Positions 36,149-45,300 of a stretch of 64,000 nt of DNA are shown here, piece by piece. Made by a program: the position numbers and the translations under genes. Numbering within the stretch: position 1 is the stretch's first letter; each line of letters starts with the position of its first letter. Below the pieces are notes generated by a model. It had not been told where the DNA came from, searched no databases, and saw only the letters and a program-made list of their open reading frames with translations. The stretch comes from JACKOB01 sp024234575 (GTDB lineage: Bacteria; Pseudomonadota; Gammaproteobacteria; Pseudomonadales; Oleiphilaceae): the NCBI GenBank assembly GCA_051208035.1, contig JBPJFZ010000010.1:141480-205479 (forward strand). Reading direction: 5' to 3'.

Positions 36149-36753
36149 GCTAACATCTCCTCAATCAACTTCAATGCAGGAACTGTAACCAAAACCTTGT
36201 CATGAGAAATCAGCGACACAGGATCGATACCCTGCACATCCCTAACATCAACGTTAGGAAGATTTCTCGAAGCCAGATAGGTATTTTCTTCAACCGCATC
36301 AGACACAACCAACACGCTATCCAGACTAAGCTCAGACAGCTTTGCACACATCTCCTTAGTCTTTGGAGATGACACAGCAAATTCATTAACTACAACCAAC
36401 CGACCCTGCCTCACCAATTCGGACATGATCACCTGAATTGCTGCACGATACATTTTCCTATTAACTTTCTGAGCAAAATCTTGTGGCTTAGCCGCAAATG
36501 TAACACCGCCAGAGCGCCATATCGGACTACGAATGGTTCCCGCCCGAGCCCGACCAGTGCCCTTTTGACGCCATGGTTTTTTACCACCACCACGAACCTC
36601 TGAACGGGTTTTTTGCGCACGAGTCCCCTGACGAGCACCCGCCAGATACGCTGTAACTACCTGATGCACCAAACTTTCATTGTACTCTCTGCCAAAAGCA
36701 ACATCAGACAATGAGACTGACGCATTAGCAGATCCTGTAATAGCCAATTCCAT
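36145..36753 (-). CDS. rplD: 50S ribosomal protein L4
   Basis: 202 residues from ATG 36753; the preceding GTG adds one residue. Conserved: GTRAQKTRSEVRGGGKKPWR and QKGTGRARAGTIRSPIWRSG. In E. coli L4 represses the S10 operon through its 170-nt leader; here the rpsJ leader is only about 50 nt, so that mechanism is probably absent. Confidence 0.97.
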   Translation of the reverse strand: MELAITGSANASVSLSDVAFGREYNESLVHQVVTAYLAGARQGTRAQKTRSEVRGGGKKPWRQKGTGRARAGTIRSPIWRSGGVTFAAKPQDFAQKVNRKMYRAAIQVIMSELVRQGRLVVVNEFAVSSPKTKEMCAKLSELSLDSVLVVSDAVEENTYLASRNLPNVDVRDVQGIDPVSLISHDKVLVTVPALKLIEEMLA

Positions 36754-36763
36754 CACTATCCCC

Positions 36764-37399
36764 TTATGCCTTTATCGCAGGTTTAACAACAACATCACTA
36801 CCTGTCGCACCTGGAACCGCACCTTTAATAAGGAGCAACCCCTTCTCTGCATCAACTCGCACCACCTGAAGACTTTGCACTGTTACCTGCTCTGCACCCA
36901 TGTGGCCGGCCATTTTTTTACCCTTGAAAACTCGACCTGGAGTTTGGCATTGACCGATTGAACCTGATGAACGATGAGACAATGAGTTACCATGCGTGGC
37001 GTCTTGCATACGGAAATTCCAGCGCTTTATTGCCCCTGCAAATCCCTTACCTTTAGAAACACCAACAACATCTACCAATTGCCCAACTTCAAACTGAGTC
37101 ACACTGAGATCAGAACCAAGAGTAGGCATCGCTTCCTCCGAAGCAACCCTAAACTCAGTTAAGGCAGTGCCAGATTCAACCCCAGCCTTAGCATAGTGAC
37201 CTGATATAGCCTTATTTACACGCGACGCCTTCTTGACGCCGGAAGAGACCTGCACAGCAGAATATCCATCGATTGCCACAGTTTTAACCTGAGCCACACG
37301 ATTAGACACAACTTCCACTACAGTCACGGGAATAGACTGACCTTCGTCAGTAAAAACACGCGTCATACCAGCCTTACGACCGATAATTCCAATTACCAT
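36764..37399 (-). CDS. rplC: 50S ribosomal protein L3
   Basis: 211 residues: MVIGIIGRKAGMTRVFTDEG start and QCQTPGRVFKGKKMAGHMGA loop, including the glutamine that E. coli methylates (GQCQTPG). It is an early assembly protein. The 82-nt gap after rpsJ is longer than usual and holds a stem at 37457-37473. Confidence 0.98.
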   Translation of the reverse strand: MVIGIIGRKAGMTRVFTDEGQSIPVTVVEVVSNRVAQVKTVAIDGYSAVQVSSGVKKASRVNKAISGHYAKAGVESGTALTEFRVASEEAMPTLGSDLSVTQFEVGQLVDVVGVSKGKGFAGAIKRWNFRMQDATHGNSLSHRSSGSIGQCQTPGRVFKGKKMAGHMGAEQVTVQSLQVVRVDAEKGLLLIKGAVPGATGSDVVVKPAIKA

Positions 37400-37456
37400 T
37401 TTTCACCTCACAAGTGTACGGGGCTAAAACCCTCTACGGCCTAACATGTTACACTT

Positions 37457-37473
37457 CCCCTTAAGCTAAGGGG
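37457..37473 (-). promoter_or_regulatory. Hairpin between rpsJ and rplC
   Basis: The stem CCCCTTA/TAAGGGG (7 bp) has a 3-nt loop and no T-run. It lies 58 nt before rplC, at the 3' side of rpsJ. It may be an mRNA processing or stabilising element. Confidence 0.35.
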
Positions 37474-37481
37474 CGAAACAC

Positions 37482-37793
37482 TTAACCCAAACTAATCTGC
37501 ACATCCACACCGGCGGCCAGATCAAGCTTCATAAGTGCATCAACAGTTTTTTCTGTAGGCTCTACAATATCTAACAATCTTTTATGTGTGCGTATTTCAT
37601 ATTGATCTCTCGCATCTTTATTAACATGCGGAGAAACAAGAACAGTGAAGCGCTCCTTTCTAGTAGGCAAAGGAATTGGCCCCTTAACCTGAGCACCAGT
37701 GCGCTTAGCCGTTTCAACAATCTCCTGAGTAGATTGATCAATCAGACGATAGTCGAACGCTTTCAGCCTGATCCGAATCTTTTGGCTTTGCAT
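37482..37793 (-). CDS. rpsJ: 30S ribosomal protein S10 / NusE
   Basis: 103 residues: QKIRIRLKAFDYRLIDQST start and the loop GPIPLPTRKERFTVLVSPHV. S10 also serves as NusE in antitermination. It is the first gene of the S10 operon. A near-consensus promoter lies about 50-90 nt upstream (37850-37878), overlapping the tuf terminator. Confidence 0.98.
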   Translation of the reverse strand: MQSQKIRIRLKAFDYRLIDQSTQEIVETAKRTGAQVKGPIPLPTRKERFTVLVSPHVNKDARDQYEIRTHKRLLDIVEPTEKTVDALMKLDLAAGVDVQISLG

Positions 37794-37833
37794 TTTTCAA
37801 ACTCCAGTACTTAGCGAAATTAATTTCACATAA

Positions 37834-37869
37834 TAAAAAAAGGAGCCGCATTTTATGCACAGCTCCTCT
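37834..37869 (-). terminator. Terminator after fusA-tuf
   Basis: On the minus strand GGAGC, then an inner GCAT-AAA-ATGC, then GCTCC and a run of seven T. It lies 42 nt after the tuf stop. It overlaps the rpsJ promoter: the loop carries the -10 box. Confidence 0.75.
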
Positions 37870-37878
37870 TCCTGTCAA
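37850..37878 (-). promoter_or_regulatory. Strong sigma70 promoter of the S10 operon
   Basis: On the minus strand a perfect TTGACA (37878-37873), a 17-nt spacer, and TAAAAT (37855-37850, 5 of 6). The start is expected near 37843, giving a leader of about 50 nt to rpsJ. This is the best promoter match I found in the window. Confidence 0.8.
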
Positions 37879-37910
37879 GCCATAAGGCCAACTATTTTCT
37901 AATCCGTTAA

Positions 37911-39104
37911 TTACTCAACGATTTTACTAACCACGCCCGCACCTACCGTGCGACCACCTTCACGAATAGCAAAACGCAAACCTTCATCCATCGCAATCGG
38001 CGCAATCAAGGTGACAACCATCTTAACGTTATCACCTGGCATTACCATTTCCACACCCTCTGGCAACTCACACGAACCAGTCACATCAGTAGTACGGAAA
38101 TAGAACTGTGGGCGATACCCTTTGAAGAAAGGAGTATGACGACCGCCCTCATCCTTACTCAATACATAGATCTCACACTCAAACTTAGTGTGCGGCTTGA
38201 TAGAACCTGGATTCGCCAAAACCTGACCACGCTGAACATCATCACGCTTTGTGCCGCGCAACAACACACCGCAGTTTTCACCCGCACGACCTTCGTCAAG
38301 CAGCTTACGGAACATCTCAACACCAGTACATGTCGTCTTCGTTGTAGCTCGCAAGCCAACAATCTCGACCTCCTCACCAACGCGAACAACGCCACGCTCA
38401 ACACGACCAGTAACTACCGTTCCACGACCAGAGATTGAAAACACGTCCTCAATTGGCATCAAGAACTTCTGATCCACTGCACGCACTGGCTCAGGAATAT
38501 AAGAATCCAACGTTTCAACAAGCTTCTTAACGGCAGAAGTACCCATGCCGTTATCATCCTTGCCTTCCAGCGCCATCAACGCCGAACCTATAATGATTGG
38601 CGTGTCGTCACCCGGAAATTCGTATTGATCAAGAAGCTCTCTCACCTCCATCTCAACCAACTCTAGCAACTCCTCATCATCCACCATATCAGCCTTATTC
38701 AAAAACACGACGATATATGGTACACCAACCTGACGGGACAACAAGATATGCTCACGGGTTTGCGGCATCGGGCCATCAGCGGCCGAACAAACCAGAATTG
38801 CACCATCCATCTGAGCCGCACCAGTGATCATGTTTTTTACATAATCAGCGTGCCCTGGGCAATCCACATGCGCGTAGTGACGAGCAGGAGAATCATACTC
38901 CACATGCGAAGTAGATATAGTAATACCGCGCTCTCTTTCTTCGGGCGCATTATCAATACCATCAAACGCAACCGCCGTACCACCCCAAACTTCCGCACAA
39001 ACACGCGTTAGAGCTGCAGTCAAAGTTGTCTTTCCATGGTCAACGTGACCAATGGTACCTACGTTCACGTGCGGTTTTTTACGTTCAAATTTTTCCTTTG
39101 CCAC
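37911..39104 (-). CDS. tuf: Elongation factor Tu (copy 1, str operon)
   Basis: 397 residues. The GTPase motifs are GHVDHGKT (19-26), DCPGHADYVKNM and NKADMVDD, followed by EF-Tu domains 2 and 3. It carries aminoacyl-tRNA to the ribosome. The protein appears identical to the second copy at 54212-55405, and the DNA differs by only scattered synonymous changes. It is 32 nt after fusA and followed by the terminator at 37834-37869. Confidence 0.98.
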   Translation of the reverse strand: MAKEKFERKKPHVNVGTIGHVDHGKTTLTAALTRVCAEVWGGTAVAFDGIDNAPEERERGITISTSHVEYDSPARHYAHVDCPGHADYVKNMITGAAQMDGAILVCSAADGPMPQTREHILLSRQVGVPYIVVFLNKADMVDDEELLELVEMEVRELLDQYEFPGDDTPIIIGSALMALEGKDDNGMGTSAVKKLVETLDSYIPEPVRAVDQKFLMPIEDVFSISGRGTVVTGRVERGVVRVGEEVEIVGLRATTKTTCTGVEMFRKLLDEGRAGENCGVLLRGTKRDDVQRGQVLANPGSIKPHTKFECEIYVLSKDEGGRHTPFFKGYRPQFYFRTTDVTGSCELPEGVEMVMPGDNVKMVVTLIAPIAMDEGLRFAIREGGRTVGAGVVSKIVE

Positions 39105-39136
39105 AATAACACCTCTAACTTTATATAATAGAAAAT

Positions 39137-41230
39137 TTAACTTTTATGAATGATTGCATCGGCGACACTCGCAGGCGCCTCAGCATATTTAACAAATTCC
39201 ATTGCGTAGGTAGCACGACCCTGTGTCGCCGACCTAAGATCTGTCGCGTACCCAAACATTTCGGAGAGAGGAACCTCAGCATCAATTACCTTACCACCCC
39301 CGTTGTCATTCATTCCTTGAATCACACCCCTGCGCCGATTGAGATCACCAACTACATCCCCCATACTTGACTCAGGAGTGACAACCTCCACTTTCATAAT
39401 TGGCTCAAGTAGAACAGCACCACCCAACTCCCTTAACTGCTTGGTCGCCATGCTAGCAGCAATTTTAAAGGCCATTTCATTGGAATCAACATCATGATAA
39501 GAACCGTCATACAAAGCCGCTCGCAACCCTAAAAGTGGATAACCTGCGAGCACGCCGTTCTTCATCTGCTCTGACACGCCTTTCTCAATCGCAGGAATAT
39601 ATTCTTTCGGAACTACACCGCCGACAACTTCATTTATGAACTCCAGCCCTTCCTCACCCGCAGACCGAGGAGAAAAACGGATCCTGACATGCCCATATTG
39701 ACCTCGACCACCAGACTGCCGAATGAATTTACCTTCAACATCGCAACTCTTCGTTATCGCCTCTCTATAAGCTACCTGAGGCTTACCTATATTAGCCTCC
39801 ACCTTAAACTCTCGACGCATTCGATCGACAATAATATCAAGGTGCAACTCTCCCATTCCGGCGATTATAGTTTGCCCAGTTTCCTCATCTGTTTTAACGC
39901 GAAATGAAGGGTCCTCCTGAGCCAACTTACTGAGCGCGACACCCATTTTATCTTGATCAGCCTGAGATCTAGGCTCAACAGCCACAGCAATTACCGGCTC
40001 AGGGAACTCCATTTTTTCCAACGTTATCACATTTGCCATATCGCAGAGCGTATCACCAGTTGTTACATCCTTTAAGCCAATGGCAGCTGCAATATCACCC
40101 GCACAAACCTCTTTGATCTCTTCTCGATTATTTGAGTGCATCTGCACCAAACGACCTATACGCTCCCTCTTACCCTTAATGGGATTAAAGACCGCATCAC
40201 CTGTATTTAAAACACCAGAATACACCCTAAAAAAACTTAACGTACCCACAAATGGATCAGTAGCTATTTTAAAAGCCAAAGCCGAAAATGGTGCATCATC
40301 ACTCGACTCTCTGATTGCAGGCGTGCCATCCGCTAAAACACCCTCTATCGCTTTAACCTCAGTCGGAGACGGCAAAAATTCAACCACTGCATCTAAAACG
40401 GCCTGTACACCTTTATTTTTGAATGCCGAACCGCCAAGCACTGGAACAATCTGGTTGGCTATTGTCCTCTTACGAATACCCGACTTGATCTCCATCTCTG
40501 ACAACTCCTCACCAGAGATGTACTTCTCCATGTAATCATCAGAAGCTTCAGCAGCCACCTCGATCAAATACTCACGCATTTTCTTACATTTTTCGATCAA
40601 CCGAGGTGGCACATCACCATAATCAAACGTCATCCCCTGATCGTTTTCGCTCCAGTGAATGGCCTTCATTTTTATAAGATCAACAACCCCTTCGAAACCG
40701 TCCTCAGAACCAATAGTCATCTGCAAAGGAACAGGAGTTGCACCAAGACGATCTCTTAACTGACCTATCACTCTTTCAAAATCTGCCCCTGTTCGATCCA
40801 TTTTATTGATGAACACCATCCGAGGGACTTCATATTTGTTAGCCTGACGCCAAACAGTCTCAGTTTGCGGCTGTACTCCCGACGACCCACAAAGAACTAC
40901 CACAGCCCCATCAAGCACTCTGAGCGATCTTTCCACCTCGATAGTAAAGTCGACATGCCCTGGAGTATCTATAATATTAATACGATGGTCTTCGAACTGC
41001 CCTTGCATGCCTCGCCAGAAACATGTGGTAGCAGCAGAAGTGATTGTAATACCTCGCTCCTGCTCCTGCTCCATCCAATCCATTGTTGCAGCGCCATCAT
41101 GAACTTCACCTATTTTATGTGACAACCCGGTATAGAAAAGCACACGCTCCGTTGTCGTGGTCTTGCCAGCATCAACATGAGCACATATACCAATATTCCT
41201 GTACCGACTAATAGGTGTTTTTCGCGCCAC
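39137..41230 (-). CDS. fusA: Elongation factor G, GTG start
   Basis: 697 residues from GTG 41230 with AGGAG 5 nt upstream. GTPase motifs: AHVDAGKTTTTERVLFYTG, DTPGHVDFTIEV and NKMDRTGADF. Domain IV and V motifs typical of EF-G follow (GRGQYGHVRIRFSPR). It drives tRNA-mRNA translocation and, with RRF, ribosome recycling. It is 15 nt after rpsG in the str operon. Confidence 0.98.
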   Translation of the reverse strand: MARKTPISRYRNIGICAHVDAGKTTTTERVLFYTGLSHKIGEVHDGAATMDWMEQEQERGITITSAATTCFWRGMQGQFEDHRINIIDTPGHVDFTIEVERSLRVLDGAVVVLCGSSGVQPQTETVWRQANKYEVPRMVFINKMDRTGADFERVIGQLRDRLGATPVPLQMTIGSEDGFEGVVDLIKMKAIHWSENDQGMTFDYGDVPPRLIEKCKKMREYLIEVAAEASDDYMEKYISGEELSEMEIKSGIRKRTIANQIVPVLGGSAFKNKGVQAVLDAVVEFLPSPTEVKAIEGVLADGTPAIRESSDDAPFSALAFKIATDPFVGTLSFFRVYSGVLNTGDAVFNPIKGKRERIGRLVQMHSNNREEIKEVCAGDIAAAIGLKDVTTGDTLCDMANVITLEKMEFPEPVIAVAVEPRSQADQDKMGVALSKLAQEDPSFRVKTDEETGQTIIAGMGELHLDIIVDRMRREFKVEANIGKPQVAYREAITKSCDVEGKFIRQSGGRGQYGHVRIRFSPRSAGEEGLEFINEVVGGVVPKEYIPAIEKGVSEQMKNGVLAGYPLLGLRAALYDGSYHDVDSNEMAFKIAASMATKQLRELGGAVLLEPIMKVEVVTPESSMGDVVGDLNRRRGVIQGMNDNGGGKVIDAEVPLSEMFGYATDLRSATQGRATYAMEFVKYAEAPASVADAIIHKS

Positions 41231-41245
41231 AACAACTCCTTAACT

Positions 41246-41716
41246 TTAGAAACGATAGTGAGAGAAAGCCTTGTTAGCTTCAGCCATTCTATGCACGTCT
41301 TCACGCTTCTTAACTGCAGCTCCCTTGCCTTCAGCCGCATCTAACATTTCACCAGCCAACCTCAAAGGCATTGATTTCTCACCGCGCTTTCTGGAAAACT
41401 CTACCAACCACCTCATTGCTAATGCGTTTTGGCGAACAGGCCTTACCTCAACAGGCACCTGATAGGTCGCCCCACCAACTCGACGAGATTTAACCTCAAC
41501 CAAAGGCTGAATATTCTCAAGCGCCTTTTCAAACACTTCAACGGGATTCTGCTTCGACTTCTGCTCGATTGTTGACAATGCACCGTACACAATGCGCTCA
41601 GCAACTGACTTCTTGCCACTAATCATCACATGGTTTATGAACTTAGCCAGGCGCTGGCTTCCGAATTTTGGATCTGGCAAAATTTCTCTTTTCGCTGCAA
41701 CTCTTCTTCTTGGCAT
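41246..41716 (-). CDS. rpsG: 30S ribosomal protein S7
   Basis: 156 residues: MPRRRVAAKREILPDPKFGS start, ARRWLVEFSRKRGEKSMPLR-like core (here MRWLVEFSRKRG). S7 nucleates the 30S head and in E. coli represses the str operon at the S12-S7 spacer. That spacer is 114 nt here. Confidence 0.98.
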   Translation of the reverse strand: MPRRRVAAKREILPDPKFGSQRLAKFINHVMISGKKSVAERIVYGALSTIEQKSKQNPVEVFEKALENIQPLVEVKSRRVGGATYQVPVEVRPVRQNALAMRWLVEFSRKRGEKSMPLRLAGEMLDAAEGKGAAVKKREDVHRMAEANKAFSHYRF

Positions 41717-41758
41717 GATAAGCCCTCTATATAATTAAATTAGGTCTTCAGGATCGTT

Positions 41759-41780
41759 CTGAGCCGATAAACCAACTCAG
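41759..41780 (-). promoter_or_regulatory. Small stem in the rpsL-rpsG spacer
   Basis: CTGAG/CTCAG pairs (41776-41780 with 41759-41763) in the 114-nt spacer where E. coli S7 binds. The match to the E. coli site is positional only. Confidence 0.3.
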
Positions 41781-41830
41781 CCTTACTCTTACCCAAAACA
41801 AATTCTTACAAATGAGTGACGACCACTCGA

Positions 41831-42205
41831 TTACGCTTTTGGACGCTTCGCACCATACTTTGATCGCGCTTGACGACGCTTAGCTACACCAGCAGTATCC
41901 AAACTTCCGCGAACGTTATGGTAACGAACACCGGGCAAATCTTTTACCCGCCCACCCCGAATAAGAACAACACTGTGCTCTTGCAGGTTATGACCTTCAC
42001 CACCAATGTATGACGAAACTTCAAAACCATTCGTCAGACGCACACGACAAACCTTACGTAGCGCTGAGTTAGGCTTTTTAGGTGTCGTAGTATAAACACG
42101 TGTGCAAACACCTCGACGCTGAGGACAGCTCTGTAATGCTGGTACATCACTTTTTGCCGCCTTGCGTTTACGAGGCTTACGCACCAACTGATTAATTGTT
42201 GCCAT
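41831..42205 (-). CDS. rpsL: 30S ribosomal protein S12
   Basis: 124 residues: MATINQLVRKPRKRKAAKSD start; the decoding loops TTPKKPNSALRKV and VKDLPGVRYH have the ordinary, streptomycin-sensitive residues. It is the first gene of the str operon, with a candidate promoter at 42273-42301. Confidence 0.98.
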   Translation of the reverse strand: MATINQLVRKPRKRKAAKSDVPALQSCPQRRGVCTRVYTTTPKKPNSALRKVCRVRLTNGFEVSSYIGGEGHNLQEHSVVLIRGGRVKDLPGVRYHNVRGSLDTAGVAKRRQARSKYGAKRPKA

Positions 42206-42256
42206 GCAAGCATACTCCCGTTAAACAATAAAATTCTGCCCAGACGCTGAGCAGAC

Positions 42257-42291
42257 AAAATTAAGGGAGGCAAGTCTAATGACTGACCTCC
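42257..42291 (-). terminator. Probable terminator after rpoC
   Basis: On the minus strand GGAGG-TCA-GTC-ATTA-GAC-TTG-CCTCC, with a mismatched internal loop, is followed by CTTAATTTTG. It lies about 40 nt after the rpoC stop, which is at 42333-42335, and overlaps the rpsL promoter. Confidence 0.55.
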
Positions 42292-42301
42292 TCTTAGTCA
42301 A
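42273..42301 (-). promoter_or_regulatory. Candidate promoter of the str operon, overlapping a hairpin
   Basis: On the minus strand TTGACT (42301-42296), a 17-nt spacer, and TAGACT (42278-42273, 4 of 6). The spacer is the 5' arm of the rpoC terminator hairpin and the -10 covers its loop side. The start is expected near 42266. Confidence 0.5.
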
Positions 42302-42332
42302 TACCGTCGATTGAATAAAAACCAACCAACGA

Positions 42333-45300
42333 TTAATCGAGCCGTCTACTCAGCTCTGCGCTTAAGGCCTCTTCAACATCAGCTGCGCTTACACCCAATG
42401 ATTCAGTAGAAGATTTCTTCTTACGCTTTCTTTCGCTGTGGTACGCCAGACCGGTACCCGCAGGTATCAATCGACCAACCACGACGTTTTCTTTCAAGCC
42501 TCTGAGGAAGTCTTGCTTGCCTGTCACAGCACCCTCAGTTAGTACTCTCGTTGTTTCCTGGAAAGAAGCGGCTGAAATAAATGACTCTGTTGCTAACGAA
42601 GCCTTAGTTATACCCAACAACACTCGCTCATACTTCGCAGGCATCATGTCTTTACTTTCGGCTAGCTCATTCTCTTCAATCATTTTGAAGTACTCTACCT
42701 GATCACCTTTAATCAAGCTCGTATCTCCAGACTCAAGCACATCGACCTTACGAAGCATTTGTCTAACGATAACCTCAATATGCTTATCGTTGATCACAAC
42801 ACCTTGAAGTCGATACACGTCCTGTATCTCATTAATAATATATTTTGCCAGCTCTCCGACTCCAAGCAGACGCAATATGTCGTGAGGGCTCGAAGGGCCA
42901 TCAGAAATAACCTCTCCTTTGTCAACCTGCTCACCCTCAAAAACGTTCATTTGACGCCATTTGGGGATCAGCGCCTCATAAGGGTCCGTACCATCATGGG
43001 GCGTAATAACCAAACGTTTTTTGCCTTTAGTTTCCTTTCCGAAGCTTACTACGCCACTAATCTCTGCGAGTATTGAAGGCTCTTTGGGCTTTCGTGCTTC
43101 AAACAAATCAGCTACGCGAGGCAAACCACCCGTAATGTCCCTGGTTTTTGATGACTCTTGGGGTATACGCGCTACGATATCACCTTGCTGCAACCTACCC
43201 CCATTCTTCAAACCTAGCAAAGCATTAGCAGGCAAGAAGTATTGAATAGGAGTTTCTGAGCCTGGCATCTTCAAGACATTACCACTTTCGTCCAGCAACT
43301 GAATCATGGGACGAAGGTCTTTACCAGCAGCAGGTCGCTCTTTCGGATCCATCACCACCACAGACGACAGACCTGTAAGCTCGTCAGTCTGAGTATTAAC
43401 AGTAATACCCTCTTCCATTCCGACAAATTGTATCGCACCTTCATATTCCGAAATAATCGGGTGAGTATGGGGATCCCACTTCGCAACAATTTGGCCAGCA
43501 TCAACGCTATCGTTATTCTTTACACTTAAAATCGCACCATATGGCAGCTTGTACCACTCACGCTCTCGCCCGTGGTCATCTGCTATAGCCAGCGCCGAAG
43601 ATCTAGACACAACCACCAACTTGCCATCCTTGCGCTCAATTGACTTCATATTATGCAAACGAGCAGTGCCGCCGTGCTTAACCTGAATATTGTCAACCGC
43701 AGAGGCTCTCGATGCTGCACCGCCAATATGGAATGTTCTCATGGTTAACTGAGTGCCCGGCTCACCGATTGACTGCGCCGCGATTACACCAACAGCCTCA
43801 CCAACGTTCACCAAATGCCCTCTAGCCAAATCACGCCCATAACACTTAGCACAAACTCCGTAGCGCGTTCGGCATGTAATTGCAGTTCTTACCCAAACTT
43901 CATCCACGCCCGCATTTTCTAGAATCGCAACGTTAGCCTCATCCAAAAACGTATCGGCAGGCAGCACAGCATCAACATCATTCCCTGGCGCAAAAACCTC
44001 TCTGGCGGTTACACGACCAAGCACACGGTCACCAAGAGGAACCACAACGTCACCACCCTCTATATGAGGCGTAACCAACATGCCCACATCAGTTCCACAA
44101 TCTTGCTCTTTAACCACCAAATCTTGGGCCACATCGACGAGCCGTCTTGTCAGATATCCAGAGTTAGCAGTCTTAAGAGCCGTATCGGCCAAACCTTTAC
44201 GCGCTCCGTGAGTAGAAATAAAGTACTGAAGTACGTTTAATCCTTCCCTAAAGTTTGCTGTGATAGGCGTTTCGATGATTGAGCCGTCCGGCTTCGCCAT
44301 CAGCCCCCTCATACCAGCCAACTGCCTGATCTGGGCAGCAGAGCCTCGAGCTCCCGAGTCGGCCATCATATAAACAGAATTGAAAGAATCCTGCGCCACT
44401 TCATTACCATCTCGGTCAATTACGGTTTCTTTACCCAGAGTGTCCATCATCGCTTTGGCCACTTTGTCGTTAGCACGCGACCAAATATCGATAACTTTGT
44501 TGTATTTCTCACCTTGCGTTAATAAACCGGTCGCAAACTGTGATTCAATCTCCATAACCTCATCGTCAGCCGCCTCAACAATACCTTTCTTGGCATCCGG
44601 AATAACGAAGTCATTCACCCCAATTGACGAACCTGACAAAGTTGCCTGCGCAAACCCGAGATACATCAATTGATCTGCAAAGATAACCGTATCTTTCAGG
44701 CCGCAACGCCGATACGACGTGTTTATCAATCGAGAAATAGCTTTCTTGGTCATCGCCTGATTTACAAGAGGAAAAGGCAATCCCTTCGGTAAAATATCAA
44801 ACAGCAAAGCCCGGCCTGCAGTGGTATCAAAGATCTCGGTAACGATCTCTTCTTTACCATCAATCTCAAGCTTCTGAGCAATACGAACCTTAATCTTGGC
44901 TTGGAGATGGACCTTTTTAGCACCATACGCGCGATGCACTTCCTTAACGTCAGCAAAGACCATGCCTTCGCCTAGAGCATTGATGCGGTCTCGCGTCATG
45001 TAATAAAGGCCAAGTACAACGTCCTGGGAAGGTACAATTATAGGCTCACCGTTTGCTGGTGACAGAACGTTGTTAGTGGACATCATTAAGGCCCGCGCCT
45101 CTAACTGCGCCTCAATAGTCAACGGAACGTGCACCGCCATCTGGTCACCGTCAAAGTCAGCGTTATAGGCCGCACAAACGAGTGGATGCAACTGAATTGC
45201 TTTACCCTCAATTAAGACAGGTTCGAAAGCCTGAATCCCTAATCTGTGCAGCGTTGGCGCGCGATTAAGCATAACCGGATGTTCGCGAATAACTTCCGCA

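Noticed and set aside
37400..37481. Terminator between rpsJ and rplC
   Set aside because: The CCCCTTA/TAAGGGG stem has no T-run on the minus strand, so a terminator is not supported; kept only as a hairpin.
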